A DNA stretch of 64,000 nt, taken from Prostheceraeus crozeri. Lineage: Eukaryota > Platyhelminthes > Polycladida > Euryleptidae. The position numbers were made by a program, and so were the translations under genes. Positions 44,290 to 57,376 of this stretch are shown one piece after another (positions within the stretch are counted from its first letter, which is position 1; each line of letters opens with the position of its first letter). The notes under the pieces were generated by a model. It was not told where the DNA came from, made no database searches, and saw only the letters and a program-made list of their open reading frames with translations. Location: the NCBI GenBank assembly GCA_907163375.1, contig CAJQUW010005272.1:1-64000 (forward strand), in the 5' to 3' direction.

Positions 44290-45735
44290 GTCTTTTCTTT
44301 TGTTCTTCCTCAAACTTTTCCCTCGCTAGTTCGTCCTTTTCTGAGGCGATCCGAGCAGAATAGGCGAGATAAGCAACTTTATGAGATCGTAATAATTCTG
44401 CGATATTGTCATGAGGTGCACATTTCCTTGGCCTGTGACTTTAACAGCATCCTTCACCAAGCGAAGACCGTTAACTGACTCAGCTGAAAATAACACATGT
44501 TCACTGGCAACAATGGCTTTGTTCTGAGATAGGTTTCTCTCAACGTCGGCGTTACCGTGTGCAAGAGACAAAACGCCATGCACAAACTTGTGAGAATTCG
44601 GTATCGTGGTAACCCAGGAGCATTCTTATCATACAAAACAGAATTCCAGAAATCATCGATTCGTTTGTACCCTGATGTTTCGGTTTCTTTGTACCACTTA
44701 TCCGGAATTCCTGCCTGATAAAGCTTGTATTCGTCAGTCAATACATCGATCTCCGATTCATCAATGAATGGCATCTGTCACGCAGTGCGTGTTACTGAGT
44801 CGACTCCAAAGGACCGTTGCATTAGAGGATGCAATACGGCCACATCTTTCAATATTCTGTTCTGTAGAGGCAGAAAGAAAGTGAGAAATTCGGTTATGCG
44901 CTGGTAACATCTTCGGATTTTTCCAATTGCACTTATCCTTTGTTCCGGCCTCATCTCTTTCAACGCAACATTCCTTGTTGACTCTCCGACAACAATCTTT
45001 TCATGTGACAACCGATTCTCCTTTGCCTGTAAATCGACATGCAAGAGCTGATGACCTCTGCTATCCCCCGACATGACATCTGCATGACAGCTCGTGTCAG
45101 TTCCGAGAGCTGCTCATGGAGGATGTGAATTATCGGCACTCTCTTTGAGAAAGGGATGAAAAAGGTCTTCCAGACTCGCCAAGAAATGCAATTGAACCTT
45201 GACTGAAGGGTCCTTCAGTTTCTGACAAATTCTTCTCCTGTGTTCATTCACTTCCAATTTTTTCTCGGTCTTGCTTTGTCAAGCCTCTTAAGGAATATCT
45301 TTCAGGAAATATTCCTCAATTGCCTCCATCATATGTAGCACCCGTTTCACGGCTGGGATCAGCGTCAACCAACGACATTGCATGTGCTTGGTGAATGATT
45401 TTTCATCAAAGCCCATGTTCAATTGCGAAAAATCTTCCTTTCGACATGGTGATGCCTTGAGGTGGAAGAACATATCCAACACAAAATGTTCAGCTTCCTC
45501 TCCGAACTCCTTCACTCCTTCTCGAAAGGCATTGTGAATAATACGAAGATTGCAGGGTATGAATGGTGCAAGACCTCTAAGACCAATCTCTCTCTTGTGC
45601 TCGTTGACCTTGTTTCAAATGGATTTGTTGACGTTTGGACCATCTGAGCCTAAACTGATGAGCTGCTTCAGAGGCAGTTCGAGTCCTTCTTCACTCAAAG
45701 TCTGGATAATGGCTTCAGAAGCCTGGTCACTAGGG
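44290..45735 (-). pseudogene. hAT-family transposase, decayed
   Basis: Minus-strand pieces from about 45660 down: a central region with CRWLTLIPAVKRVLHMMEAI (near 45370), LHFLASLEDLFHPFL (near 45170), a helical region with MRPEQRISAIGKIRRCYQRI (near 44930), the DEYKLYQAGIPDKWY and IDDFWNSVL blocks (near 44720-44630), and the hAT C-terminal dimerisation motif LSLAHGNADVERNLSQNKAI (near 44550). At least three stops or frame changes interrupt it. The reading ends abruptly at 45735 where a MITE begins. Confidence 0.75.
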
Positions 45736-46020
45736 TGGTTCAAAAACATCGAAAGTTGGAAAAGTCAGGGTGCACGTCTCCCAAAGTATTCCTTTTGATA
45801 GAAGAATTGTACATGTGAAGTTTTAACTCGATTGGTCAAGGTTTAGGGGTCGCCCAGAGAGGTCAAAATGAGGTCAAATGTGCTACAAATAAACTCTGAC
45901 GTCATCACGTGACCTCGAATGACCTTTCACACCTTGTAAAATGATAGATTAGGGTCACGTCTCTATCTGTTGGTTATATATCATATTGCTTTAAAATGCT
46001 TCGCTTAGTCGCAGAATAGC
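45735..46020. mobile_element. Truncated MITE, GGGTGGTT family
   Basis: After a TA (45733-45734) comes GGGTGGTTCAAAAACATCGA, related to the end of the intact MITE at 53412-53711. CTGACGTCATCACGTGACCT near 45897 matches the intact copy's inner part. The right end is missing and I cannot fix it. Confidence 0.5.
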
Positions 46021-46824
46021 ATTTAAGGTCCGAAAATCATGACTTCGGATGGAGTTACATGCACAGTATGTTCATCACAACTGCTTTGGCTGAAGCTTTG
46101 AGTCACTGGGTAGTATTGTCTTGAGTCCATCTTCGGTGAGGCGAGCCAGAGTAACCTCTAGGCCCAAGGAGCAACGTCAGCAGAGCGTCTCATTTGATAA
46201 TCACGTCAGTTACTTGGATGGGAAGAGCCTACCCTCCCTTACAATGAAGGAAGTACAAGAGCGTCTTCCCATCATCATCAATGGAAAGGATGTCAAGAGG
46301 AAAGCTAGAACTTGGTGATTCGAAATTGGCTGCAGGAACTGGAGCTGCAATTGTCATGGTTGTGGTTGCGATCCTTGATGAGTAGAAAATGAAGGATCGA
46401 GGAATTGGCCTGTCATTTGATAAGATTGTGAGCGTCAAAGGAGTTCGAGGTGGAGTATGTTTCCTAATGTAGAAATTAACATGACCGTTTTCTACTATTT
46501 CTCAACTGCCATAAGGCGGCTGTGCGACGTTCAGGCTCTACGAGACGATGCTCTGCCCGATGGATGACCAAAGTGATCTATCTATGCTACCTGAAGGCAT
46601 GTCTCTTTCTGATGACTTCGAGGAGGGAATGAATTACATGGGAGATAGGCTGTTCGTCTCTCGTCTGCTGTCGAGTCTTGTGCTTCGAACCATCACGAAC
46701 ATCGAGAATCAGGAGCAATTCCTGTTTGCCGACCACCGTCGGAGGTTCCCAATTCACAAGAAGAGAGCTATTTTGCTTTGCGTGCTTTACATTCCTAATG
46801 TACTTTATATTTGTACATTACAAT
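46021..46824. other. No assigned gene; one open frame of unknown status
   Basis: An open frame at 46548-46910 reads SDLSMLPEGMSLSDDFEEG and LFADHRRRFPIHKKRA before entering the adjacent hAT element. It could be an exon relic; no domain is recognised. Confidence 0.3.
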
Positions 46825-49241
46825 TAGGGTTGGCAAAACTCCGAAGTTTATTTTTTGCTTCGGAGGAAATAAAAAATCAAATACTTTGCGAAGTTTATCG
46901 AAGTTTATGATTTTTGAATGAATACAAAAGAATTCCTTAAGTGTGGTCAAGAACCGTTTGAAGTTTATTTCGACGGTTATTCTAGATGACATGTAACCTA
47001 GAAACAGTCAATATTGGGCATAATTTTTCGAATATACAGTTGGCCATGAAACATGGCCGCGTATTCTCTAACTCCTTTCTCTCCTGAATTTAGGGACATT
47101 TCCTGTTCGAGCATAGTCACGAAATCTTGACTGCCTTTGGGCAATGCCCCAAAGTTGTTATTTCAGACTTCACTTCTGAAAAAATGTTTCTTGGAATTGG
47201 TGGGGCCAACTTACTCGTAGTGAAAACATGCACTGTTTCAACGGGCTGCCGTCACTAAACTGAGTTTACACTAAGAATGATTTTATTATGTGAAGAAAGG
47301 AAATTTCCGACTGTCATAACATGTAAAAGTCATTATGGTGCGATGACTAGCCGAAGAACGCTTTCAAATTGACAACAGGTAATTTTTTGACTTCAACTTT
47401 TAGCATTGTAAATTTTGATGCGAATTTGAAGATTTAGAAGTTATCATTTTCAACGCTATGTCAACATTTATCATTGTCATTCATCAGCGTTTGTACAGAG
47501 TATGTTCAGATTATATGGCCGGGGCAACGATTGAGCTTATCGACAATTATGTTAATACTACGACATTGATGTTAATCAACAATAAAATTGGCATTCGATA
47601 ACAACATCAGCGCTTTAAAAGTCATCGCCATCCTCCTGATTCCCCTCCACCGTTGCCCCATATTCACCACTTTCCCAAATGCACCAATTCTGGTCCCACT
47701 CCCTTCTCGCCACCGAAGCAGAAGTCCACCATATCAACACTTTCCGTTATGTCGGCTCGCTTCATTTTCTTTCATTATACTGGATGAATTTGCGCACAGT
47801 CTACTATTTAACCACAGTATACTTCCACTTCCATGTACATGTACATGTAGATGAGATTTCAGATTTCGTACTCTCTACTGTTGTCTCTACTAGCATATTT
47901 GATCTTTGAATCAACGAGTACGATCGCTGGTAAAATTAGTGGATTACAGGCAATAGCATTCTAACATTTTGATAATTTCATAATTTATTAAACTTTCAAA
48001 TATCACATTTCGTTTGAATAGCCCATAATCAATCACATGTAATACGAATATACGACATACTTCTCCAGTCAAAAGGCTTTTTGTAATTTTTAGCATACAT
48101 GCACATTGATAAGATGAGATCGCATCCAATTTAATGAGATTAATTTATTCATCAGCATGATTCTAATGCACAGACTTAAGGACTGAATTCAGGTAGAAAG
48201 TTCTTTCTACACAGCGAACTTTGTAGACTATAGCTTTCATGCTCATCAGTCATAACATACTTAGCTGACCAGATTTTTATATCACGAAAACAATAGGCTA
48301 CCTGACAATACACCATTTTTATATGTATATCTACGCATCCGTTTGAACTATGTAGGCCTATGACTATATATGGCTAAAACACATTCTAGAAAGTATACGC
48401 TATATATTTAAGTTAAAATTATTCAAAATATTTATCTGTTACTGTAAGTCACGTGTTGACAGCAACTCTAAAGCTGAGAATTACGAGCATTGTGGGTTCT
48501 CAATAAATATATAACCTATCGGTAATTATCAGGCTAACTATTAACTTTTATTTAGAGCATTCAAATGTCATAAAACTCAGTTCCGCCTCCCTATCATTAG
48601 TTACAACCTGAAAATGTTGCCCCTCCTGGTCTGTTGCCGTACCCCCATCCCCCTTTGAGGGCACCAGCTACGGCAGTACCACACGCAACATCACAACATC
48701 GAATGCAAATGTTCTACATCTTTGTACACACATACTATGATTACAAGCGCTTGAAGCGCATTGTGAGTTGTGATTGTGACTCAGATCAGATTACTATAGG
48801 AATAAGTTCTTTATCGAAAACTTCTGAGTACCAAATAATAACGGTCCTCTGCTACATAGGCTATGTATTGTACATTAAATAGCGGAATAATCATGTGATG
48901 AATTGTTTACTCATCGAATCATAAGTTCCTAGAACGAAGAATAAAACAATGGCGAACACTGCAGCAGTCCTATTTCCGCAACCGCATTCATGGTAACCGG
49001 AATATGCTTGTGTCTTGATTTGATTGGCTCGTGAAGAAAAATCAGTTAGTCTACTGATGAACACATACTTATCACAGCCTTTAAAGTAGTAATTAATTCT
49101 TAAATGATAGATCAAAGTATACATTTCATAAGAAGAACTTCGATATGATATCAGTGCATAAGAAAAACGACATCGCGCTCGAAAAATAAACTTCGGAGGA
49201 AATAAAAAATAAACTTCACGAAATATTTCGTGCCAACCCTA
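46825..49241. mobile_element. hAT-type non-autonomous element, exact 8-bp target duplication
   Basis: Flanked by ATTACAAT at 46817-46824 and 49242-49249. Ends are TAGGGTTGGCA and TGCCAACCCTA. Both subterminal zones hold AACTTCGGAGGAAATAAAAA-type repeats. 2,417 bp without a recognisable transposase; the interior is AT-rich with short frames. Confidence 0.92.
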
Positions 49242-49249
49242 ATTACAAT

Positions 49250-51409
49250 ATATTCTGTTAGTTGCTTGCTACAAAGTTGATTTTATCTTCCAATAGTAGT
49301 ATCGTAATTTTGCTTTACCACTATAAGTATGCACTTCAGTTATTATGGACGACAGGCCTGTGATTAGCCTAAGAAAAAAATTGAGAATTTTTTGTGAAAA
49401 ATTTGAGGAATGGAAACGGAGTCTAATATGATAATTGCAAGAAAAACTACAAATTTTAGCACGGATTTTGGGCCAAACTTCAAATCATGAAAGTCACAAC
49501 GAAGAAGGTAACCCAAGGGTTGACCACACCCCACCACACTTTTTGAAGTTGTGTATATTGCGAAGGAATACTGACTTGGTCATAATCACTTCCCGCGTTG
49601 TTACGAAATCAATTTGTTGCCTCAAGTATTATCTGCTTAGAATGTGTCGAACACAGGATGTCAGATCAAGCTGCTGATATCGCTCTGCTTCACGCTATCG
49701 TCTCCAATTCGATGATGCTTGTCAGATTTGTATACTGTAATTTTTTTGAATGTAGGATATATCCTCAACCAAATGCATCTGGGGCTTTGCAACGATTAAT
49801 TTTTACGGACTTAAAAAAAATTTGGGAGGAGAGTAACCCATAAGTATAGAAAGCTTAAAATCGTTGACGGAATGCTTGTGGCTTAAAAAAGTCAGTAATT
49901 TATCATGAAGGATACGCCACATTACACACTAATTTATTAATTTTACTTTATGCTACATCAGTTTTGGTGGGTTTAGTTTACTTGTTAGCGTTTGATCACA
50001 TCGCTCCGATCTACATTCAAATGAACATGAATTCTCTCATACAACACAAAACAAGTGTCGGGAACAGGCTTGCCAGTTGAGTTGTTGGTCTCATACAGGC
50101 AAAGAGTGAAAGATTATCACCTCTATTCGCATGAAGCTGAGCCGAGATGTTGACGGCCACATGTTGCAGTAGACCTAGGTTGAAAATCTACCAACCCAGT
50201 AATATGTGGTTCAATGTCTTAATTAATCTAAGTTCACATACAACGATAAGCAATGTGTGCACTAATTTCACACCAACCTGTGTTCAATAAATTATGAAAA
50301 CGATCTATACGTGAATAATTCATCCAGAATAAATGTCGGTCGGCAGACCCTGGAAAATGTAGCTGCAAAAAGACTCATGAGATAGCAGAGCTTCATACGC
50401 TTCCAACCCCCGCACACTAGTGACCAGGAGGCATGTAGACACTAAATTTAGGGACCATCCGCTTTACCCCGTCGGATGTGTTCATGTTCAGCGGAAATAA
50501 AATGGAAGAGAGTGAGTGAAACAAACGCTTCAGTTGATAAGAGCACTGAAATCAAAGTGGGCTGAGCTACCTATATGTCATCACATAATGGATATGGAAG
50601 ATCGATATCCTTAAGTTCTTTAAGAAGTACAGGCATGCATTTGGCAACCCTATAGTCGCAGAAACATATAAAGAAGGTTGTGACAAAGGTCAAGATAATT
50701 AATGAAAATAATTGAATGTGCATTTTATTGTTTGGAATTCTAAGCAATATTATGAAGTTAGAAGTAAAAAATTGCAGTGTTCAAATATGCAATTTCTGTA
50801 GGTTGATCGCAGTGTTTCACTCATTAAATACGTGAAAGCATTTAATGAGTCAGTTCGACAGACAATAACTTCGGACAACATCTCTGCTTAGCAAAATAAG
50901 TCCAGACGAACCGGAACATCTGCAGCCCTGTAATTTGCAGAAATGAAAACGACATTCAACGTATTCAACGTAACAAAGTGCGTCAAGGTAACAAAATTAA
51001 AAAAAACAAGCTAACGACTGGTTAATTTTTGATGTGCTAAATATGACATGGCTAAAAGAAAATCATTATATCCTAAAATGTCTAGAAATTTAAAAATACT
51101 TACTAGAAGGACAAGCAACGGTTCTCCTCTCCTCATGTGGAATAAATTGGTGAGTAAATCGCTCTTTTCAAAATTATGTTTATCACTTATATATTGAAAA
51201 GATTCTATTTAACAGTCTGCCCATTCAGATGATAAAAGGACAGGTCTGTTTCCAATCAAAATATCAGATCCAGCTAGCACAGTGGGATTACGCTACCTAA
51301 AATCTACCAAGTGTGTGAGAGAAAAATTATTATTATAAATCATGAGAGAAGAAAAAAGAAAAGAAATATATCATGAGTGATTCATGATTAGCAGCATGGA
51401 TGTAGGGTA
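49250..51409. other. Intergenic, no gene recognised
   Basis: Only short frames without motifs on either strand. Confidence 0.4.
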
Positions 51410-53163
51410 GGGGAAAGTGAGGAGGTATGGGCAGGTGGGAGGTATGGGCCACCGCTCTCAGCGCGAAACGAAACTGAATGGGGAACAAGCTATATATCAT
51501 TTGAACGCTATCTTAGTGCTCATTAACACACGCAATTTTCAGCTTTTCAATTGCATTGGTTCTCGAGTTATACATGTGAATAGGTTTCATGCACTGTTTT
51601 GAATTTTTTTGGAAAAACGCCATTTTTCTATATTTTTGCAGAAAAAATGTAATTGAGATATATGCCGCCTAGCATTCTCAAGCTTAGCCCTTTCTTAAAG
51701 TTTGTGTGTAGTATCGAGAAAGTAGCACTACTCCTTGTACATTTTTTCAAGCTTAAGATTTTTGTACCCTATGGGGGGAGGTATGGGCCACCTAATCGGG
51801 GGTGGTATGGGCCGGTCTCTGCAACGTATGAGAGTACAAGCCGATCAGAGCCTGTGCCACTGACAAGCTCTGATTCAGTCGAAGCAGCTCCATCTACTCC
51901 ATCTGGAAGAAGGGCAATCCTGAGGTCTATTAAACCAGTACCCAAGGATGTTCCTGTTGAACAGAGAACTCAGCGCGGTCGTGAAAAGAGAATTCCAATG
52001 GAACTAACTTCATCACCAGTGAAAGAAAAATTGGGTTCCGAATCAAAGCAACGTCGGTTTCCTTCGCTAGTCAAACCCTCCGAAGAAGTCATGATTGCTG
52101 ACAAAGATGATGTGGCTGGTCCTGCTCGAACTATCAGTCGATCAAACATCGTTGCTACACAGGACTTCAGACAGGAACAATCGAAAGATCCTCGGAAGCA
52201 AGGATGGACCCTGAACGAGACCAAGGCTGGAGACTGGCTGCTCGTCTGTATTATTGGTGGTCGTCGCAACTTGACGAGTTATCGCTACGTTGTACAGACA
52301 TTAGAAACATACGATGGAGATCGAGATTGGATCAAAGTCCAAGGATTCCGATCATTGAATTCAGAAAGGACTAAATTTGAGGTAGGCCCACAAGTGTTAG
52401 ATGATTTGTATTTCCAGGTACGGGAGGTACAGTGGAAGGACGTGGTGTGTGGGCTCCGAGAACCGGAAATCGCACTCAATGGAAGGACGGTGGTGTATGA
52501 ATTTGACGGGGAGGTGGAAGTCAACGAACTCTAATGAACAGTGAACTGCAACTTTTGATACGCAATTAGCGAAAACATACATTTATTTTGCCTGTCTCCT
52601 ACAGTGAATCTCACATAGTGAATCTATTCAAAGTCGGTTGTTTTCCTTCAAAAGTAGTTCATTCATGATGGGCTATTTATTCTGGGTATGACACATATAA
52701 TAGCTGTTATTAAATCTGTAGACTATGAAAATGACGAAAACCGCCAAGTTCAATAACTCAATTCTACGTGCTATAGTTAGACATTATAACTTATCAAAAG
52801 ATGTTATACACCAAAAAGTATCACAACAGGCGTAATTTTCTGCTAGCAAATGTAGCCTATATTAGTCATTCTACATTAGGAAATGTGCATTCGATTAGAC
52901 CAGGCCATGGATTTCGCAAGTGGCCCATACCTCCTCACCATGTGGCCCATACCTCCCACCCAAAATTGAAAAGTCGATTTTTTTCAGATTTTCGTTTTTT
53001 GCCATTCATGTCCAAATGATACATTTTATGGGTAATTATGATGCAAAGTTTTGTTCCTTGGGTATTTAGACATCGCAGAGTGGTATATAGGTGCTCATTA
53101 ATAGAATAGATGAAGCGCTAGATCAACCGATTCCAGGGTGGCCCATACCTCCTCACTTTCCCC
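51410..53163. mobile_element. TA-flanked Tc1/mariner/pogo-type element, 1,754 bp
   Basis: TA on both sides (51408-51409, 53164-53165) and a 23-bp perfect terminal inverted repeat starting GGGGAAAGTGAGGAGGTATG. The motif GGTATGGGC occurs four times in the left part (51424, 51441, 51780, 51804) and three times inverted in the right (52921, 52942, 53140), as expected for transposase-binding sites. Confidence 0.92.
51653..52534 (+). CDS. C-terminal part of a DDE transposase inside the element
   Basis: ATG 51653 opens a frame whose first 55 residues translate repeat DNA (GGRYGPPNRGWYGP covers two GGTATGGGCC motifs), so the true coding start is unclear. Residues 60-180 are a S/P/K-rich linker (PSTPSGRRAILRS). 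The end holds a small domain: GDWLLVCIIGGRRNLTSYRY, DWIKVQGF, VREVQWKDVVCGL and VVYEFDGEVEV. From memory this pattern closes pogo/jerky-like transposases. No helix-turn-helix and no DDE triad remain, so the element is an internal deletion derivative keeping an open tail. Confidence 0.6.
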   Translation: MRYMPPSILKLSPFLKFVCSIEKVALLLVHFFKLKIFVPYGGRYGPPNRGWYGPVSATYESTSRSEPVPLTSSDSVEAAPSTPSGRRAILRSIKPVPKDVPVEQRTQRGREKRIPMELTSSPVKEKLGSESKQRRFPSLVKPSEEVMIADKDDVAGPARTISRSNIVATQDFRQEQSKDPRKQGWTLNETKAGDWLLVCIIGGRRNLTSYRYVVQTLETYDGDRDWIKVQGFRSLNSERTKFEVGPQVLDDLYFQVREVQWKDVVCGLREPEIALNGRTVVYEFDGEVEVNEL

Positions 53164-53411
53164 TACATGTTACAGGATTCTATCTTAGCTTCTTGTTTGG
53201 CAGTTTACATATCATCGCCATTCGCCAAAAACAATACATTATTCGACATTTAGTCTGTAGTGTGTCGTATTTGAGGAATTTCTCATAGTTTAGCAATATT
53301 TAAGGAATTTTTGAGGTTTTGAAGAGTAATAAACAAATTTGAGGAATTTGAGGAGTAATCGCAGGCCTGGGACGATCCTAGCTCATGTCTAAAATTTCTC
53401 ATTATGTAGTA

Positions 53412-53711
53412 GGGTGGTTAAAAACAACTACAGATTAAAATCGTATTTAGCTCTTGAAAGTTCCAGTTGGAATCAAATAAAATTCTAATCGAAATTGTCA
53501 GTAGAAGGGTCTCCTAGCTGAGAAGCATCTATCATGGCTTATTCGTCTTTTAAATTAGTCGATACCTAGTTTAGACAAGTTTGTTTAACTGTTCTGCCTT
53601 GTACTTGGAGGCATTATCAAATAACATGAATAAAATATCTAAATTTCAGCAAAAAATATCCTCTGACGTCATCAAATGACCTTTCCAACTTTCGACTTTT
53701 TTTAACCACCC
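53412..53711. mobile_element. 300-bp MITE with GGGTGGTTAAAAA ends
   Basis: TA on both sides and terminal inverted repeats GGGTGGTTAAAAA/TTTTTAACCACCC. No coding capacity. A relative lies at 45735. Confidence 0.88.
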
Positions 53712-53719
53712 TAGGCCTG

Positions 53720-54800
53720 CTGGTCACCTTTGGCATGGCCGAACATCAGTCTTCAAAAAACGAACTTGCTATTTTGACCCGTTTTTTCAGACTAATATCT
53801 GACAAGCAAATCACATTGCATCCGGTTTAGCGAAATTTCGGTTTCCATAAACATCAATGTGAATGCAACTCCAAATTCGCGTATATCCACAGAATTATAT
53901 ATTTTGTTTATCTGCTTCGGTTTGCTAGAAGTGTGATTAATACAAAATTGGCGGCACATCGTGGAACTTATTAAGTGGGCAAAAAAGGAATTCCTAATAC
54001 TTTACAGAGATAGGAAAAAAGTCGTGCGTCGCTTGCGGATTAATGTGAGTTCCAGCAAAGTGTTTCGATTGCCAAAATTCCTTCTGATTCGAAGAATTCA
54101 GATCATTGCGCACAAGTTTTCTCCAAAATGTTGGCCCTTCTAATTATTATTAAAAAAAATAGCAACGTACGAAAATTAGTTCACTTGATGTTTTCACATC
54201 ATCTCCTCAGCATTTCTCACTGTATAGTGCATACACTGAATCGAATGTTAGTCGGCGATGTGTGTTTTGGTGTTTGCGAAGTGGTATCACAGCACGCACG
54301 TATCTCTCACTGGCTCTGGTGTCCTCTGCTAACAGCTTTTTGTTTGCCATTTCCAATAGCAAGCGATACACGAATTATCCATTCGAGAAGGAGCAAGTTG
54401 TCTAATTCTGTGATGTGCCATTTCGATATTAAGGTTACATATAACTCTTCCTTTCTAGGAAACCGACGCGCACGCTGATCTTTCAAAAAGGACTAACTGT
54501 AAAATGTTGTAAATTATAGATTTTTCACACCAATCAATACGCATTGGTGTCGCATCACTACGTACCTCGTTGCAATGTTTATGACTGATAAAAATAATGA
54601 AGATAATGGGATTGAGGGTGATTGGATGAGTACTTTGATGATGGTGGGACGCTTGATATTTTCGATATTTTGAATTTTCATTTTTAAAAAGTTTTCTAGT
54701 TATTCGTTTAATACATTATCAAAATTACTACTAAGTAAAGAATATCCAAAATGTAGGTGAAAGTAGGTATTTCGAGGGAAAGTAGGTACACTTGAAAGCC
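53720..54800. other. Intergenic, no gene recognised
   Basis: Short frames only. Confidence 0.35.
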
Positions 54801-54805
54801 TGCTA

Positions 54806-55030
54806 GTGTGATATGCGGTCTACAGCTCAACATCTGCAAGACAGAGTACATGCAATGTGAAGAGCAAGCCGATGGAACACTACAAGTGACGGAACGGAGC
54901 GCGCGTGAGGCATACGAAGCGCTGGAGGACACCATCAATGAGATACGTCGACCGAAGAAGGACACCTGTGATCGGTCACAATGGAGACGTGCCCACCGCC
55001 ACGCCGACTCCCCGCCGCGAGAGAGAAGAA
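54806..55030 (+). pseudogene. LINE reverse transcriptase tail, deletion remnant
   Basis: GLQLNICKTEYMQCEEQADG matches the KTEYM block downstream of the catalytic box in RTE-like LINEs, and WRRAHRHADSPPRERR matches the far C-terminus (W-R-R..R.AD). The part between is largely lost. Confidence 0.5.
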
Positions 55031-56971
55031 ATATAATCAAAAGTTTTATTTCTACGCATGCGTTGATAAGTTGAGATTAACATAGCCCTCAGTAGCGCAT
55101 GCGCAATACTTTACAGTCCCTGTTCAACTTTACAATCCTTGTGGTCAACCCTTTGCAGTTTATGGTGAACTGTTATGTTGCAAAGTATGTTTACGTCATT
55201 TTATTTTCTCTGTATTATTTTGATTGTAATTACCTTGAATATCTTTGACAAGTGCCTACATCTAGCATTTGAAAAATATTAGCATCACAAAGTGCCTGCT
55301 TGAATCAAATCAGCCTAATGTAGAATCAAAAATATCAAATTGCTAAACGAAAATTATGATTAACACAGTCACTAACATTATTTTGGCTGTCTGTCAGATA
55401 GCTGACAATATTCGCTAAATGACTCCATGGATCTCCGTATCTTTTACTACGAACTTGCAGTATCATTTCCTTTATTATCATTTCTGCGGTTCTTTCCATT
55501 TTTCAGTCGTTTTTGGTTAATTAATGGAATGTAACAAATATGTATTCTAAATCTTAACGTTCCTAATTTCTATGCTATGATTGCAAATGGAAAACAATAT
55601 TGCATGGAAATTCTTATATCTATTGCCTGCAGAAGAAAGTTTTATCGTGCCAGCAAAAATGCACGATAAATATCCATGAAAAAATGCACGGTAGCAAACC
55701 GGCAAGTCTATCAGCCATAGATGGTTCTGTATATGAACTATCTATGGTTCATAGACATCCCTGACTTAGTCCATACACAATCTATGGTCCATGATTTACA
55801 CACAGAGATCATAGAATCCTAACAATAGGAATCATAGCATGGTATAATCATGCAGATATTTTTGGCATTGATTCATTTTACACATTTTCATGCTATGATT
55901 CCTACATTGGACACAAAGGTGTATTTCTGATCAAATTTAAATTCAGTTAGTCTTTTCTTGCAATGTTTAGTAGCCCATGTCTATTCCTAGTCTATGGGCA
56001 GATATATTATGCATTTCTAGGTATGGACATGGACTTCTTAATGTCAATGTATGGTCGAGAAATAGGATACTATAATTATTTATTTTCACGCAGATTAAAA
56101 AGCATGGACGTCTAGATATCTATATAGCTGTCATAATTATTTAGAAGTCCATGTTAAAAACTCAACTCTTCAGTACGAGGAGCTTTGAGAGCAGAGCGAT
56201 CGAGACAACGATATCGCTAGTTTCGATATCGATTAGCTTCCAGTATTTGTCACATTCTATTAATTAACCAAATAGCGAAGGACGCAAGAGAATACGAGTA
56301 AATTGCACTAAAAACATATATCTTGGAATCTGATTGACTGACTGAGTACGACACTTTTCAGCATGGGAAATGTGAACGCTTAAAAAATCCTAGAAAAATG
56401 TCATCAGTATTGATTTGATGGATAAAGAATCTTCACAACTTACAAGACGTTTGCGGGAGCATGCCACTGTTGCATGTGGAAGAGCTCAGCGTTGGCGAAT
56501 GATGGTGGCCAATGAAACAGAAAAGAAACCGAGACTGACCCAAGAGAGATTGAAAAGGCGACTTTAAAGTTTGCGTAGACGTGCGGAATTTTCTGCATGT
56601 GAAGCTGGTATAGGATCAAAAACTTAGTTATTTTTGCAAAATAAGTTTAATGAATGACAGATTTCCAGTAGGCCATGCGGAATCAGGAGATCATTGTGGT
56701 GGACTGACAGAGGCGCACTCTTGATCCCAAACCCCATTGGGACATCTGTAGAGATGTGAAGCGTATAGTTACTGCTCCTCTATCAAATAGGAAGGAATTA
56801 ATTGCTAACTACAAGCTTATAAAGAATGTTTTAGTAATCCAAGAATCAAGGACATATTAGCAGTTGACGTCATGCATATGGGACTCAAAGATGACAATCG
56901 ATGCCAGCACCGGGTGAACATAAAGGAATATCTCAACTTCAAACTATTACGGCAAGATAAAGCAACGTACG
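55031..56971. other. Intergenic; one low-confidence relic
   Basis: At 56420-56600 the plus strand reads SSQLTRRLREHATVACGRAQ and TEKKPRLTQERLKRRL, resembling the arginine-rich repeat region of some mobile-element polyproteins. Nothing else. Confidence 0.3.
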
Positions 56972-57376
56972 AGGTTTGGCAATATGCCATTTGAAAGATG
57001 GCGCTTTAAAGATTTTTACACGCATATTCATTATGCATGCATTCATTACCTATATATTCAAAAGATTCCCCAAAATTAACTGCTCAAGGTGGTCATGTTG
57101 TACACGCATGACGTCATTTTGTTAGGAATATAGATGGTTCATATTGTAAAATTATCGCTTTATCAAGTAAGTTAAAATGGAAAACGGAAAATGAGATAAT
57201 CAAGATTATTCACTATAGCGAGATATGAAAATGATCAACGTTGCGCTTTGTTATGAATGTAAAAAGTATCATTTTTATAATCAGAGTTATATAATAAAGG
57301 CAATAAGAACTTTCGGAAATTGCTTGGCAAGCAAAACTTTAATACGTCATCTTTCAAATGGTATATTGCCAAACCT
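56972..57376. mobile_element. 405-bp MITE with 28-bp inverted ends
   Basis: The left end AGGTTTGGCAATATGCCATT and the following TTGAAAGATG are mirrored at 57349-57376 with one or two mismatches. No open frame of note. I see no clear target duplication. Confidence 0.8.

Noticed and set aside
47835..47850. ACATGT-type microsatellite
   Set aside because: Too short and common to be informative.
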